From positions 1 through 59,258 of the forward strand of contig CAZTDD010000026.1 in NCBI GenBank assembly GCA_964612675.1: a DNA stretch of 59,258 bases, in the 5' to 3' direction. The translations under genes and the position numbers were made by a program. The notes under the pieces are model-generated. The model was not told the DNA's origin, made no database searches, and saw only the letters and a list, made by a program, of their open reading frames with translations. Every line of letters starts with the position of its first letter. Position 1 is the first letter of the stretch. This DNA is from CAZTDD01 sp964612675. GTDB taxonomy: Bacteria; Hinthialibacterota; Hinthialibacteria; Hinthialibacterales; JAKPRU01. This document shows, one piece after another, positions 44,440 to 51,322 of the stretch.

Positions 44440-45351
44440 CTAATCGATCCTTAGTCCTGTTTTTTGAATCACTTCCAGTGTCGCATCTTCATCGCCGCAG
44501 ATCTCGAATCCCCGCAACCCCTCAATCGATGAGAGCCGCTGAATGGCCTCCACAGCGATGTCGATTCCCGCAGAACGCTGCGCCGTCTCCTCGGTTTGTG
44601 ACTGGATGCGCTCAATGAGAGCATCCGGCACTCTTGGCGATGGACGTTTGGCTGCAAATTCTCTGGCGGACTGCGCATCCGTCAGGATATGGATACCCGC
44701 CAGTATAGCAGTCTTCTTATGGACACCGGTCTCAGCGACCTGTTTCCACCAGATGTCGAAGCGGTCTATGTCGAAAACCGGCTGAGTAATCAGAAACTGA
44801 GCCCCTGCGTTCACTTTCTTCACGACCCGCATCACCTGCAGTTCCATCGGGTCCGCGAAGGGGGAGGCGACAGCACCGAGACAGAACGGACCTGCACCAT
44901 TCAATTGCTCTTGCCCAACAATCGACGCATCGGATTCGATCCTCGAAATTGCCTGGATCAACTGAGTTGAATCGATGTCGAAAACGTTTTTCGCGGCTCG
45001 CGAACGTCCCAAGGTTTGGTGAGCGCCGGTATTGGAGAGAACGTTCCGAATGTTGAGGGCAGCGGCCCCAAGGATGTCGGATAGAAGTGCGATACGGTTT
45101 CTGTCGCGTGTGACCATGTGGAGGATCGGCTCCACACCTTCAGCGTTGAGCAGCGAAGCTGCTGCGAGAGCCGACATCGTGACCCCGTCCCGGTTGTCGC
45201 TCACACCGACGGCATGCACTTTGCCGCTGAGTTTCTTGGCTGCGTTTCGAATCGGTTCGGGATCGGCGCTCGACGGGGGCGCTATCTCGGCAACGACAAT
45301 TGATTGCCCCGATTGGATTCGTTTATGAAGTGCTGTTTTCGCTTTGTCCAT
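44440..45351 (-). CDS. metF: Methylenetetrahydrofolate reductase, MetF-like (303 aa)
   Basis: Flavin enzyme interconverting methylene- and methyl-tetrahydrofolate. Seen: VVAEIAPPSSADPEPIRNAAKKL with the catalytic Glu region, VGVSDNRDGVTMSALAAASLL, EPILHMVTRDRNRIALLSDILGAAALNIRNVL, and a TIM-barrel end with AGAQFLITQPVFDIDRFDIWW. The sequence is divergent from E. coli MetF and closer in form to acetogen-type MetF that works with MetV. I start at 45351 (MDKAKTALH), which has GAGG just upstream; an alternative ATG at 45372 is possible. It lies second in the operon. Confidence 0.9.
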   Translation of the reverse strand: MDKAKTALHKRIQSGQSIVVAEIAPPSSADPEPIRNAAKKLSGKVHAVGVSDNRDGVTMSALAAASLLNAEGVEPILHMVTRDRNRIALLSDILGAAALNIRNVLSNTGAHQTLGRSRAAKNVFDIDSTQLIQAISRIESDASIVGQEQLNGAGPFCLGAVASPFADPMELQVMRVVKKVNAGAQFLITQPVFDIDRFDIWWKQVAETGVHKKTAILAGIHILTDAQSAREFAAKRPSPRVPDALIERIQSQTEETAQRSAGIDIAVEAIQRLSSIEGLRGFEICGDEDATLEVIQKTGLRID

Positions 45352-45437
45352 TGTCCTCAACCTGTCATACATCGAAATGGAATCGGCCGGCTGTTCTGCA
45401 GTGCGTCGTGAGTCGTAAATTCACTCGACAACTTCTG

Positions 45438-45857
45438 TTATTCAGCTCTGAGGAGCGGACTATCACCTAATTCTGCAAACCGGGAAACCGCAGAACGAAT
45501 CTCGTTCTCAAGCTTCTCGGGAGCATCCTCAGGAGAACACTCAAGTAATCGGACCCGGTCGGGTTCAATTCCGATTTCCGAGAGAAGCCGCTGAACAGTA
45601 TGAGTCCGCACCTCCGCTCGATAGTTGCCCTGCGCCAGTCGACATTCGCCTTTCGGACACGCGACAACGCAAACACCGCGTCCGCCTCCTTCAAGAGCAT
45701 GAAAGAGATATTGGATATCGATTTTGCCGCTGCACGGGATCTCCTGGACGCGCACATGTACGTCGTCCTGCTTCCATTGACGGGGGACCTTTGCCCCGTG
45801 AGGTACGCAGTTGTGGCAGACATAAACCAGTACATCGGGACACACAGGATTCGTCAT
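45438..45857 (-). CDS. mvhD: MvhD-type iron-sulfur electron-transfer subunit, copy 1 (139 aa)
   Basis: First gene of the long operon. Cys pattern VYVCHNCVPHGAKVP, IPCSGKIDIQYL and ACPKGECRLAQGN identifies MvhD; compared with copy 2 the first motif is VCHNC rather than FCCHYC. The ATG at 45857 gives a normal N-terminus (MTNPVCPDVLVYVCHNC). An upstream ATG at 45953 adds 32 basic residues without homology and no ribosome-binding site. The promoter and palindrome lie 127-180 bases upstream. The two copies are only moderately alike, which argues for distinct docking partners. Confidence 0.87.
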   Translation of the reverse strand: MTNPVCPDVLVYVCHNCVPHGAKVPRQWKQDDVHVRVQEIPCSGKIDIQYLFHALEGGGRGVCVVACPKGECRLAQGNYRAEVRTHTVQRLLSEIGIEPDRVRLLECSPEDAPEKLENEIRSAVSRFAELGDSPLLRAE

Positions 45858-45983
45858 TGGGTTAGCCACACCTACTTTTCTCTTCGATATGGGGTACGTA
45901 CCTCGAATATCGACAAAGGGTACCAAACGGCCTTTGCGGACCGCTGGTCTCATGTATCGAATCCGAGCAACAAGAGAGAGAAA

Positions 45984-46012
45984 TGTTTACTCTGCCAGCT
46001 GGAACCTGTCAA
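45984..46012 (-). promoter_or_regulatory. Promoter of the mvhD-metF-glt-hdr-metV operon
   Basis: Minus strand: perfect -35 box TTGACA (46012-46007), 17-base spacer, and -10 box TAAACA (45989-45984; 3 of 6 consensus). Transcription would begin near 45977, leaving about 120 bases of leader before the ATG at 45857. No other strong promoter is evident in the gap 45858-46097. Confidence 0.6.
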
Positions 46013-46019
46013 CCCTAGT

Positions 46020-46037
46020 TTGGCAATAGATTGCCAA
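46020..46037. promoter_or_regulatory. Palindromic operator candidate TTGGCAAT-AG-ATTGCCAA
   Basis: A perfect 8+8 inverted repeat with a 2-base centre ends eight bases upstream of the -35 box, where an activator (or an upstream repressor) would bind. I did not find the full palindrome elsewhere in the window. No regulator gene is adjacent, so the binding protein is unknown. Confidence 0.55.
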
Positions 46038-46097
46038 AAAAGAGGCGCCTACACAACACTGGGCTTCCTATCGATTCGTTGAGAAACCTCTCGCGCA

Positions 46098-46934
46098 TTA
46101 TGTTGCAGAATGAATCGCCCCTGCGACGCGGAATCCGACATAGTAATAGGAGTTCTCCGGCTTATCCCGATTCCGAAACGCGGACCGGCAACGCCAGGCA
46201 AAACTCACCGCGGTTCCCCCACGCAGTACACGTTCCTCGCCGCTCGCCGGGCCGATCGGATCGATCTGCGGCTTCGCGGGATATATACCGTATAGGTCAT
46301 AACACCATTCGTAAACATTCCCGGCCATATCGTAGAGCCCCCACGCATTGGGTTTCTTGCGCCCAATGGGCTGAATGGTCATCGGTCTGTTGATCTCGCG
46401 GTACCACGCGTACTGTGCGATCTGAAGGTCGTCCGGATCTTCGCCCCAATAATACGCCGTCTCGGTTCCAGCACGGCATGCGTATTCCCATTCGGCCTCC
46501 GTCGGCAGCCGAAATGTGCCAAAGCCCCTTCCATTCAACCGCTGGATGAATGATTGGCAGTCGTTCCAGCTCACGTTGTAGACCGGGACGTTGTTCCCTT
46601 CCCCGTAGTCCCGCGCAGGGTTCGATCCCATCACGCTTTTCCACTGGGCCTGCGTGATTTCATACTTGCCGATGTAGAACGGCTTGGAAATCGTAACCTT
46701 GTGTCGGGGACCTTCTCTTTCGAAATGCCCTTGTTCGCTGGAAGACGACCCCATAATGAAGGTGCCCGCCGGAATCGAGACCATGACGAGCGGCGTCGCC
46801 TCCTCCGGGAGACCCGCGAGTTGGATCGCAACTTCCTTACGCCCGGAGTGTGGATTGACTCCGAGACCGGTTAGCTCCTGTCCCCGGCAGGGCAAAACAA
46901 ATACCAACAACAGTAGTCCGCAAATCCACATCAT
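46098..46934 (-). CDS. SUMF1/formylglycine-generating-enzyme family secreted protein (278 aa)
   Basis: Member of the FGE-sulfatase fold. True FGEs convert a sulfatase Cys to formylglycine; many bacterial SUMF1 proteins have other roles. I start at 46934, where a signal peptide begins (MMWICGLLLLVFVLPCRGQ). The fold is complete: FIMGSSSSE, PFYIGKYEITQAQW, VPVYNVSWNDCQSFI, RLPTEAEWEYACRAG, WGLYDMAGNVYEWCYD and RVLRGGTAVSFAWRCRSAFRNR, with the Cys expected at one active-site position (WRCRS). The second catalytic Cys is not evident, so FGE activity is doubtful. A piece of this domain is fused to an antitoxin at 11336-11629. Confidence 0.87.
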   Translation of the reverse strand: MMWICGLLLLVFVLPCRGQELTGLGVNPHSGRKEVAIQLAGLPEEATPLVMVSIPAGTFIMGSSSSEQGHFEREGPRHKVTISKPFYIGKYEITQAQWKSVMGSNPARDYGEGNNVPVYNVSWNDCQSFIQRLNGRGFGTFRLPTEAEWEYACRAGTETAYYWGEDPDDLQIAQYAWYREINRPMTIQPIGRKKPNAWGLYDMAGNVYEWCYDLYGIYPAKPQIDPIGPASGEERVLRGGTAVSFAWRCRSAFRNRDKPENSYYYVGFRVAGAIHSAT

Positions 46935-47053
46935 CGTCTTATCGCGCACCAGTCCACTAGCCACGTAATATGTGTCCGTCCTAGTATAGCGGAACCATAC
47001 CAGTTCGATGAAAGTACGCAAGATCTTTGCACATCGGAAAGGAGCCGATCGGC

Positions 47054-48250
47054 ATGTCTGAAGGGATGGAACAATTATATCAGGAACGGCTCAAGCGCTA
47101 CGTCACCGCGATGCGCAACGAGAAACCGGATCGAATTCCCATTCGACCGTTTGTGGCGGAATTTGCCGCGAAATACGCGGGATACACCTGTCAGGAAGTT
47201 ACGCACGACTATGAGAAGGCATTTGCCGCCGCGCGGAAATGTGCCGCCGATTTCGATTGGGACGCGGTGGTCGGAAACATGGTGTATGTCTGGACCGGAC
47301 TGACTCAGGCCATCGGTCTCAAATATTACGCAGCACCCGGGATTGAGATACCGGCCGAGACTGGGTTCCAATACGTCGAACCGCCTGAAGAAGAAGCATT
47401 TATGAAACCGGACGAATACGATCGTCTTATCGCCGATCCAACAGAGTTCCTATTCAACGTTTGGCTGCCCCGAGTGTCGACAGACGTTGCCGCCGAGGGA
47501 GAGCCCACATCGTACAGAAACAACCTTTCCTTCCTCAAAGGCGGCATGGCGATGCTGTCTTACTTCATGGCCTTCGGAACACAAAACGCGCGGCTCCGGT
47601 CGGAATCCGGAACCGTCCCTGCGATTGCGGGGATCTTGAAAGCACCGTTCGACATCTTGGCGGATAAGTTGAGAGGGTATATCGGTCTGTCCATGGATTT
47701 ATTCGAGCGACCCGAAAAGGTTCTTGCTGCATGCGAAGCGCTCGCCCCACACTTGACACACATCGCTCTCGCGGGGGCGGATCCCGAGAAAAACGTGCCG
47801 ATCTCCATTTGGATGCATCGCGGCTGCGTACCTTTCGTAGGGCCGGACCAGTTCAGTCGGTATTACTGGTCCACACTTAAGCCGATCATTCAGGAAATCT
47901 GGAACAACGGACATCAAGTGTTGTTCTACGCCGAAGGCGACTGGAATGCCCACTTGGAATCATTCGCCGAATTGCCCGACGCGAGTATTATCTACCATGC
48001 CGACAAGGCGGACATTTTCGAGATCCACAAAAAACTCGGACACAAATTCTGTATCAGTGGAGGAATTCCGAACACATTACTGAATTTCAACACGCCGGAT
48101 GAAGTCCGAGAACGCTGTAAAGAGGTTATTGACGGCGTGGCGAAAGACGGTGGCTATATCATGGATGCCAGCGCCATTATTCAAAACGACGCCAAAGTGG
48201 AAAATATCCAGGCGTTGACCGATTTTACACGTGAATACGGAGTATACTGA
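47054..48250 (+). CDS. URO-D family protein, methyltransferase-like (398 aa)
   Basis: Uroporphyrinogen decarboxylase superfamily TIM-barrel, more like the corrinoid/CoM methyltransferase branch (MtaA/CmuA) than true HemE, from the N-terminus YVTAMRNEKPDRIPIRPFVAEFAAKYAG and the C-terminal DLTDF-like FCISGGIPNTLLNF region. The usual H-x-C-x(n)-C zinc site is not clear: the equivalent stretch reads VLFYAEGDWNAHLES. A GGAAAGGAG site lies upstream of the ATG at 47054. It is divergent from the SUMF1 gene and next to the MTHFR/Hdr cluster, so a role in methyl or folate chemistry is possible but unproven. Confidence 0.83.
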   Translation: MSEGMEQLYQERLKRYVTAMRNEKPDRIPIRPFVAEFAAKYAGYTCQEVTHDYEKAFAAARKCAADFDWDAVVGNMVYVWTGLTQAIGLKYYAAPGIEIPAETGFQYVEPPEEEAFMKPDEYDRLIADPTEFLFNVWLPRVSTDVAAEGEPTSYRNNLSFLKGGMAMLSYFMAFGTQNARLRSESGTVPAIAGILKAPFDILADKLRGYIGLSMDLFERPEKVLAACEALAPHLTHIALAGADPEKNVPISIWMHRGCVPFVGPDQFSRYYWSTLKPIIQEIWNNGHQVLFYAEGDWNAHLESFAELPDASIIYHADKADIFEIHKKLGHKFCISGGIPNTLLNFNTPDEVRERCKEVIDGVAKDGGYIMDASAIIQNDAKVENIQALTDFTREYGVY

Positions 48251-48300
48251 ACGAAGAACCTCGAAATGCGTTTACTGAATTATTCGGAGGAAGTGCCATA

Positions 48301-48471
48301 ATGAACGAAAACACCGAACAGAAACCAAAGCCGGGAATCTGTATACCATGGGAAGAAAAACTGAAAGAAATTCCCGAGATCCAAGGCGATCATGAAATCG
48401 TTAAACAAAAATGGGAAGAAAACGAGTTTTTTGCACACCTGTATGTGTGGCATTGTCTTGTCTCGTTTTAA
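48301..48471 (+). CDS. Small ORF, 56 aa, unknown
   Basis: ATG 48301 to TAA 48469-48471. A strong GGAGG lies ten bases before the ATG, and the gene sits 50 bases after the URO-D-type gene on the same strand. The sequence starts MNENTEQKPKPGICIPWEEK and is Glu/Lys-rich, then ends FFAHLYVWHCLVSF. I recognise no family. The abrupt end could mean a truncated gene. It may be a small partner of the upstream protein. Confidence 0.45.
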   Translation: MNENTEQKPKPGICIPWEEKLKEIPEIQGDHEIVKQKWEENEFFAHLYVWHCLVSF

Positions 48472-49025
48472 TGAGGATTTTGATTCCGTCACAAGCCCAC
48501 GCGAAACGTGGTAATCGTAGGGTCGGCTCACGGGCGTTATATCGGAACATTCCTTCCGACTCATTATCACGTAAGCCCGTAGCCCACCACTATCTGTTCG
48601 GAATTCGCACCAAGCAACCGGTTGGTGGGCTACGGGCTCCAGTAGACATTAACCGGACACCGCAGCGCGATACGACGCCCGTGAGCCCACCCTACAGCCG
48701 TCCACCAGACTTCTTGCCCCCCGTCAGATTTTGGCGGTCCCGCAAAAAGTCCGGAGCGTTCTTCTCCCTCTCCCTCTGGGAGAGGGCCGGGGTGAGGGAA
48801 CGTTGCATTTTCCGGTGACGTTCCATTGTACGTGACAGACCCCTGTCATCATCCAACCCCTTTGCCGCTGATTCATTTGCTGTCTCTGACGAATACACAG
48901 GCTAGTCATGATAAACGAACCCGATGCAATTAACGCCCCTCACCCTACCCCTCTCCCGGGGGGAGAGGGAACTTCCGATGCCAACTTTCGACTTTTTGCG
49001 ACGGCATCAGATTCTGGCGAAAAGA
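48472..49025. repeat. Repeat-rich spacer with several hairpin families
   Basis: No gene seen. A 15-bp perfect stem (GCCCGTAGCCCACCA 48575-48589 with TGGTGGGCTACGGGC 48623-48637) has a 33-base loop. A second family, CTCCCTCTCCCTCTGGGAGAG...GGGTGAGGG (about 48763-48800) and its inverted relative CCCTCACCCTACCCCTCTCCCGG (about 48937-48970), also occurs at 59092-59230. These are dispersed non-coding repeats. Confidence 0.7.
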
Positions 49026-49062
49026 ACGACCCCGTCCGGAATCGCAGTCCGAACGGGGTCGT
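49026..49062 (-). terminator. Terminator of the encapsulin operon
   Basis: ACGACCCCGT (49026-49035) pairs with ACGGGGTCGT (49053-49062), a perfect 10-bp stem. On the minus strand it is followed by TCTTTTCG. It lies about 90 bases after the encapsulin stop. Confidence 0.75.
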
Positions 49063-49151
49063 TTCTTGTCGGTGGAGAGAAAAACAGCTGCAGCATCGAG
49101 ATTCCGATAATGCTCGCTGTCCTATCGCATCATATTTGTAAATATTCCTTT

Positions 49152-49961
49152 TTACGAACCGGCTTTCAACTGAACGACAGCCGCCGGCTCGATAACGCGG
49201 AACGTGAAACTTTCGGTTAAATACAGCTCGACTTTATCCCGATCGTGGCTCGCATATCCGATGGAAATATCCTGACCAACCGCCATTTCAAAATCGCCGC
49301 CGCGTTTCGATATTAGGACTCCGCCCTTCAAAACAGGACTCCACAAGATATCGCCCTGGGTAATGTCCTTGATGAAACGACGGATTGGGTAGCCTCGATG
49401 CATGGTTTGATCGAGACCGTGATACGGATTCGATCCGAGAACCAGGTCATACGGTCCCCCGATGCCTTTCAGGCGCATCATTTTCACGCCTTCTGCAACG
49501 ACAGAAGGGTATTTCTCGGCATCCTTGCCAAGTGGAAGCGCTTTGTGATCGCTTGATTGGAGGAGACCCTTGATGCCTGCTTTGTCAAACCCGTCATAAA
49601 GTACCGACTCTTCGAAACGGGCCAGTTTATCGGCGGAGTCCGTGACTGGTTCCAGATCGGCGTCGGCGGCACCGCGCGTAATCGAATCCAGTTCCATTTG
49701 ATCCAATGTAAACGGGATACGGGCTTCAATCAGTGGAAGGACTTCGCGAATGCCCCATGTCACTCCGTTGGTCTCGTGTTTATCGGGGATATGGAGCCGG
49801 CCTGCGTTGACCGCGCCAAGTTCCCAACCGTGCGGTCCACTGAAATCCACGATTCGCCGTGCGGAGAGTCGTGGCTTTAGTGTCCGGTTCGCTTCCTCTT
49901 CGATCTCTTTCCAAGCCTCTTCGGTAATCGGTGCTAATGAACGTCTCAGTATATCGCCCAT
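49152..49961 (-). CDS. Encapsulin shell protein, family 1 (269 aa)
   Basis: HK97-fold protein that self-assembles into an icosahedral protein nanocompartment. The family is clear from the N-terminus (MGDILRRSLAPITEEAWKEIEEEANRTLKPRLSARRIVDFSGPHGWELGAVNAGR), PLIEARIPFTLDQMELDSITRGAADADLEPV, LPLGKDAEKYPSVVAEGVKMMRLKGIGGPYDLVLG and the C-terminal FTFRVIEPAAVV. The ATG at 49961 is preferred over the TTG at 49967: AAGGAG lies nine bases upstream of it. It follows the cargo gene directly, as in iron-storage encapsulin operons. Confidence 0.96.
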   Translation of the reverse strand: MGDILRRSLAPITEEAWKEIEEEANRTLKPRLSARRIVDFSGPHGWELGAVNAGRLHIPDKHETNGVTWGIREVLPLIEARIPFTLDQMELDSITRGAADADLEPVTDSADKLARFEESVLYDGFDKAGIKGLLQSSDHKALPLGKDAEKYPSVVAEGVKMMRLKGIGGPYDLVLGSNPYHGLDQTMHRGYPIRRFIKDITQGDILWSPVLKGGVLISKRGGDFEMAVGQDISIGYASHDRDKVELYLTESFTFRVIEPAAVVQLKAGS

Positions 49962-49967
49962 GGTCAA

Positions 49968-50348
49968 TTACTCCTTGTCGCTCATGTTGCCAATGCCAAG
50001 ACTTTCTCCGGAAGAAGAAGTCCCAGCTTCCTGTGAGTTCTCGTTGCCTCCCTCAGCCTCTTCCTCCACCGCAGTGATGGGAGCGGAGGTGAACAGGTAT
50101 GTTCGCAGTTCCTCGTCAAACTCCGGAATTCTCCTGCGCAGCCACTCCAGAGCCATCGCCGCATGTTCAATTTCCTCGTTGCGGTTGTGAATCAGGATGT
50201 CCCTCAGCGATTCGTCGGCGGTAACATCCGCTCGCTGGTTGTACCAGTCGACCGCTTCCAATTCCTCGATCAAACTGGCCAACGCACGGTGAACGTTTTG
50301 CGCCTCCGCCGAAATGTCAGCATACGGCTCGTGATACGTTGTGCTCAT
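49968..50348 (-). CDS. Encapsulated ferritin-like protein (EncFtn) with cargo-loading tail (126 aa)
   Basis: Ferroxidase cargo of the encapsulin: it oxidises Fe(II) and stores iron inside the shell. Helical core with the metal-binding residues in EELEAVDWYNQRADVTADESLRDILIHNRNEEIEHAAMALEWL. After a flexible Glu/Ser/Gly-rich linker the protein ends SLGIGNMSDKE (116-126), the typical L-x-I-G cargo-loading peptide that docks inside the encapsulin. GGAGG lies seven bases before the ATG. It is cotranscribed with encapsulin, to which it is immediately adjacent. Confidence 0.95.
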   Translation of the reverse strand: MSTTYHEPYADISAEAQNVHRALASLIEELEAVDWYNQRADVTADESLRDILIHNRNEEIEHAAMALEWLRRRIPEFDEELRTYLFTSAPITAVEEEAEGGNENSQEAGTSSSGESLGIGNMSDKE

Positions 50349-50639
50349 TATGCAGCCTCCTTATCCATGCAATCCGAACTCGCGGGGATACGAAAACACC
50401 GAACCCGTGTGAATCTGTTAACGATAATCCACTGGTGCCAACGTTATCTACAATCTATACGATTCCGATTTTTTCAAATCGGCCCCCAGCCACATAGGAG
50501 AGCAAATCCTGTGCAGCTACTCTACTAAGAGCTATCCAGTAGGTATTCTGATGTCAAGTGGCGTGCCCTCAGCCCAAACCTTCCGTAGCGAGTGGTAAAC
50601 AAAAAAGGCGCTGGGCTTCTCTCATTCGAATTCCCTCGG
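50349..50639. other. Upstream region of the encapsulin operon, no gene
   Basis: Holds the GGAGG site of EncFtn and, further upstream, a 7-bp hairpin CCGATTT-GAAA-AAATCGG (minus strand, 50482-50465) near a plausible but weak promoter (TTGTAG, 18 bases, GATTAT). No clear Fur-type iron box was found. The part 50530-50639 shows nothing further. Confidence 0.35.
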
Positions 50640-51188
50640 CTAGAACAAGGCATCGTAGGTCACAATTACGAAGATCACCGCACCAATCAGTAATTTTGCC
50701 ACCATCGCCAACACATGCCCGATCATTGCCGCTCTTCCCACTTCAAAGGGCTGCTGTGCCGTACCGCCTTTCCACGACTGCCCGAAGGCGCCTCCAAGGA
50801 ATGCGCCGACTCCGCCGCCGACAAGGGCGCCGAGTATCGGCCCGAAAAAGAAAATCGGCAGCAGGATCACCGCTCCTACGGTGGCTCCTGCAAAACCGCC
50901 GACCACGGCGAGAATCGCCGCCCGTCGGCTCGCACCACTCTTGAACGCTCCTACAGGCCCCCCGCTCAATTCGATCAACTCCCCGACAGCTGCAAGTGCT
51001 GTAATCACGCCGACAGTAGCCCATCGAATTCCCAAACCGTCTTCAGCGGAGAACCCCCACGCGAAGAGTGCCGTCACAACCACCATGATCCAGTTGCCCG
51101 GAATCATCAGCAACGAGGTGCACCAGGCGGCAAAATTCAATACCAGAAGCAGCATCACCCAAAGATAGTACGTCCAACTTATGTCCAT
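50640..51188 (-). CDS. DUF456 family membrane protein (182 aa)
   Basis: Small multi-pass membrane protein of the DUF456 family, function unknown. It has four to five hydrophobic segments: an N-terminal helix (YYLWVMLLLVLNFAAWCTSLL), the family motif LMIPGNWIMVVVTALFAW, then ELIELSGGPVGAFKSGASRRAAILAVVGGFAGATVGAV and a Gly-rich GALVGGGVGAFLGGAFGQ segment. The size is normal. It appears to be monocistronic. Confidence 0.85.
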   Translation of the reverse strand: MDISWTYYLWVMLLLVLNFAAWCTSLLMIPGNWIMVVVTALFAWGFSAEDGLGIRWATVGVITALAAVGELIELSGGPVGAFKSGASRRAAILAVVGGFAGATVGAVILLPIFFFGPILGALVGGGVGAFLGGAFGQSWKGGTAQQPFEVGRAAMIGHVLAMVAKLLIGAVIFVIVTYDALF

Positions 51189-51322
51189 GAAAGATCCCTA
51201 TGATGTTTGTAAGGAGTCTAAAGCTGAATAGTGTCGCTTCCAACCAACCTCCCTGTCCGCTAAGGGCGTATCATTCTATCTTGAAAAAACCAACGTTGTT
51301 TGTCCGTATGGAGTGAAAAACT

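Noticed and set aside
31394..45953. Archaeal (methanogen) origin of the window because of HdrABC and MvhD
   Set aside because: Bacterial Mla system, Tat/Gfo proteins, pseudopilin and sigma70-type promoters argue against it. Hdr modules are common in anaerobic bacteria.
31394..45953. Sulfur-oxidising sHdr system, or a dissimilatory sulfate pathway linked to sat
   Set aside because: No lipoate-binding protein, lipoate ligase, AprAB, QmoC or DsrAB is present, and sat is 14 kb away with its own promoter and terminator.
45600..46082. 160-codon + strand ORF opposite mvhD copy 1
   Set aside because: It is antisense to a recognised Fe-S protein and runs through the operon promoter and operator. The composition is unlike a protein.
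50400..50480. Fur-type iron box upstream of the encapsulin operon
   Set aside because: Only partial GATAAC/GATTAT elements are present, and they do not form a recognisable Fur palindrome.
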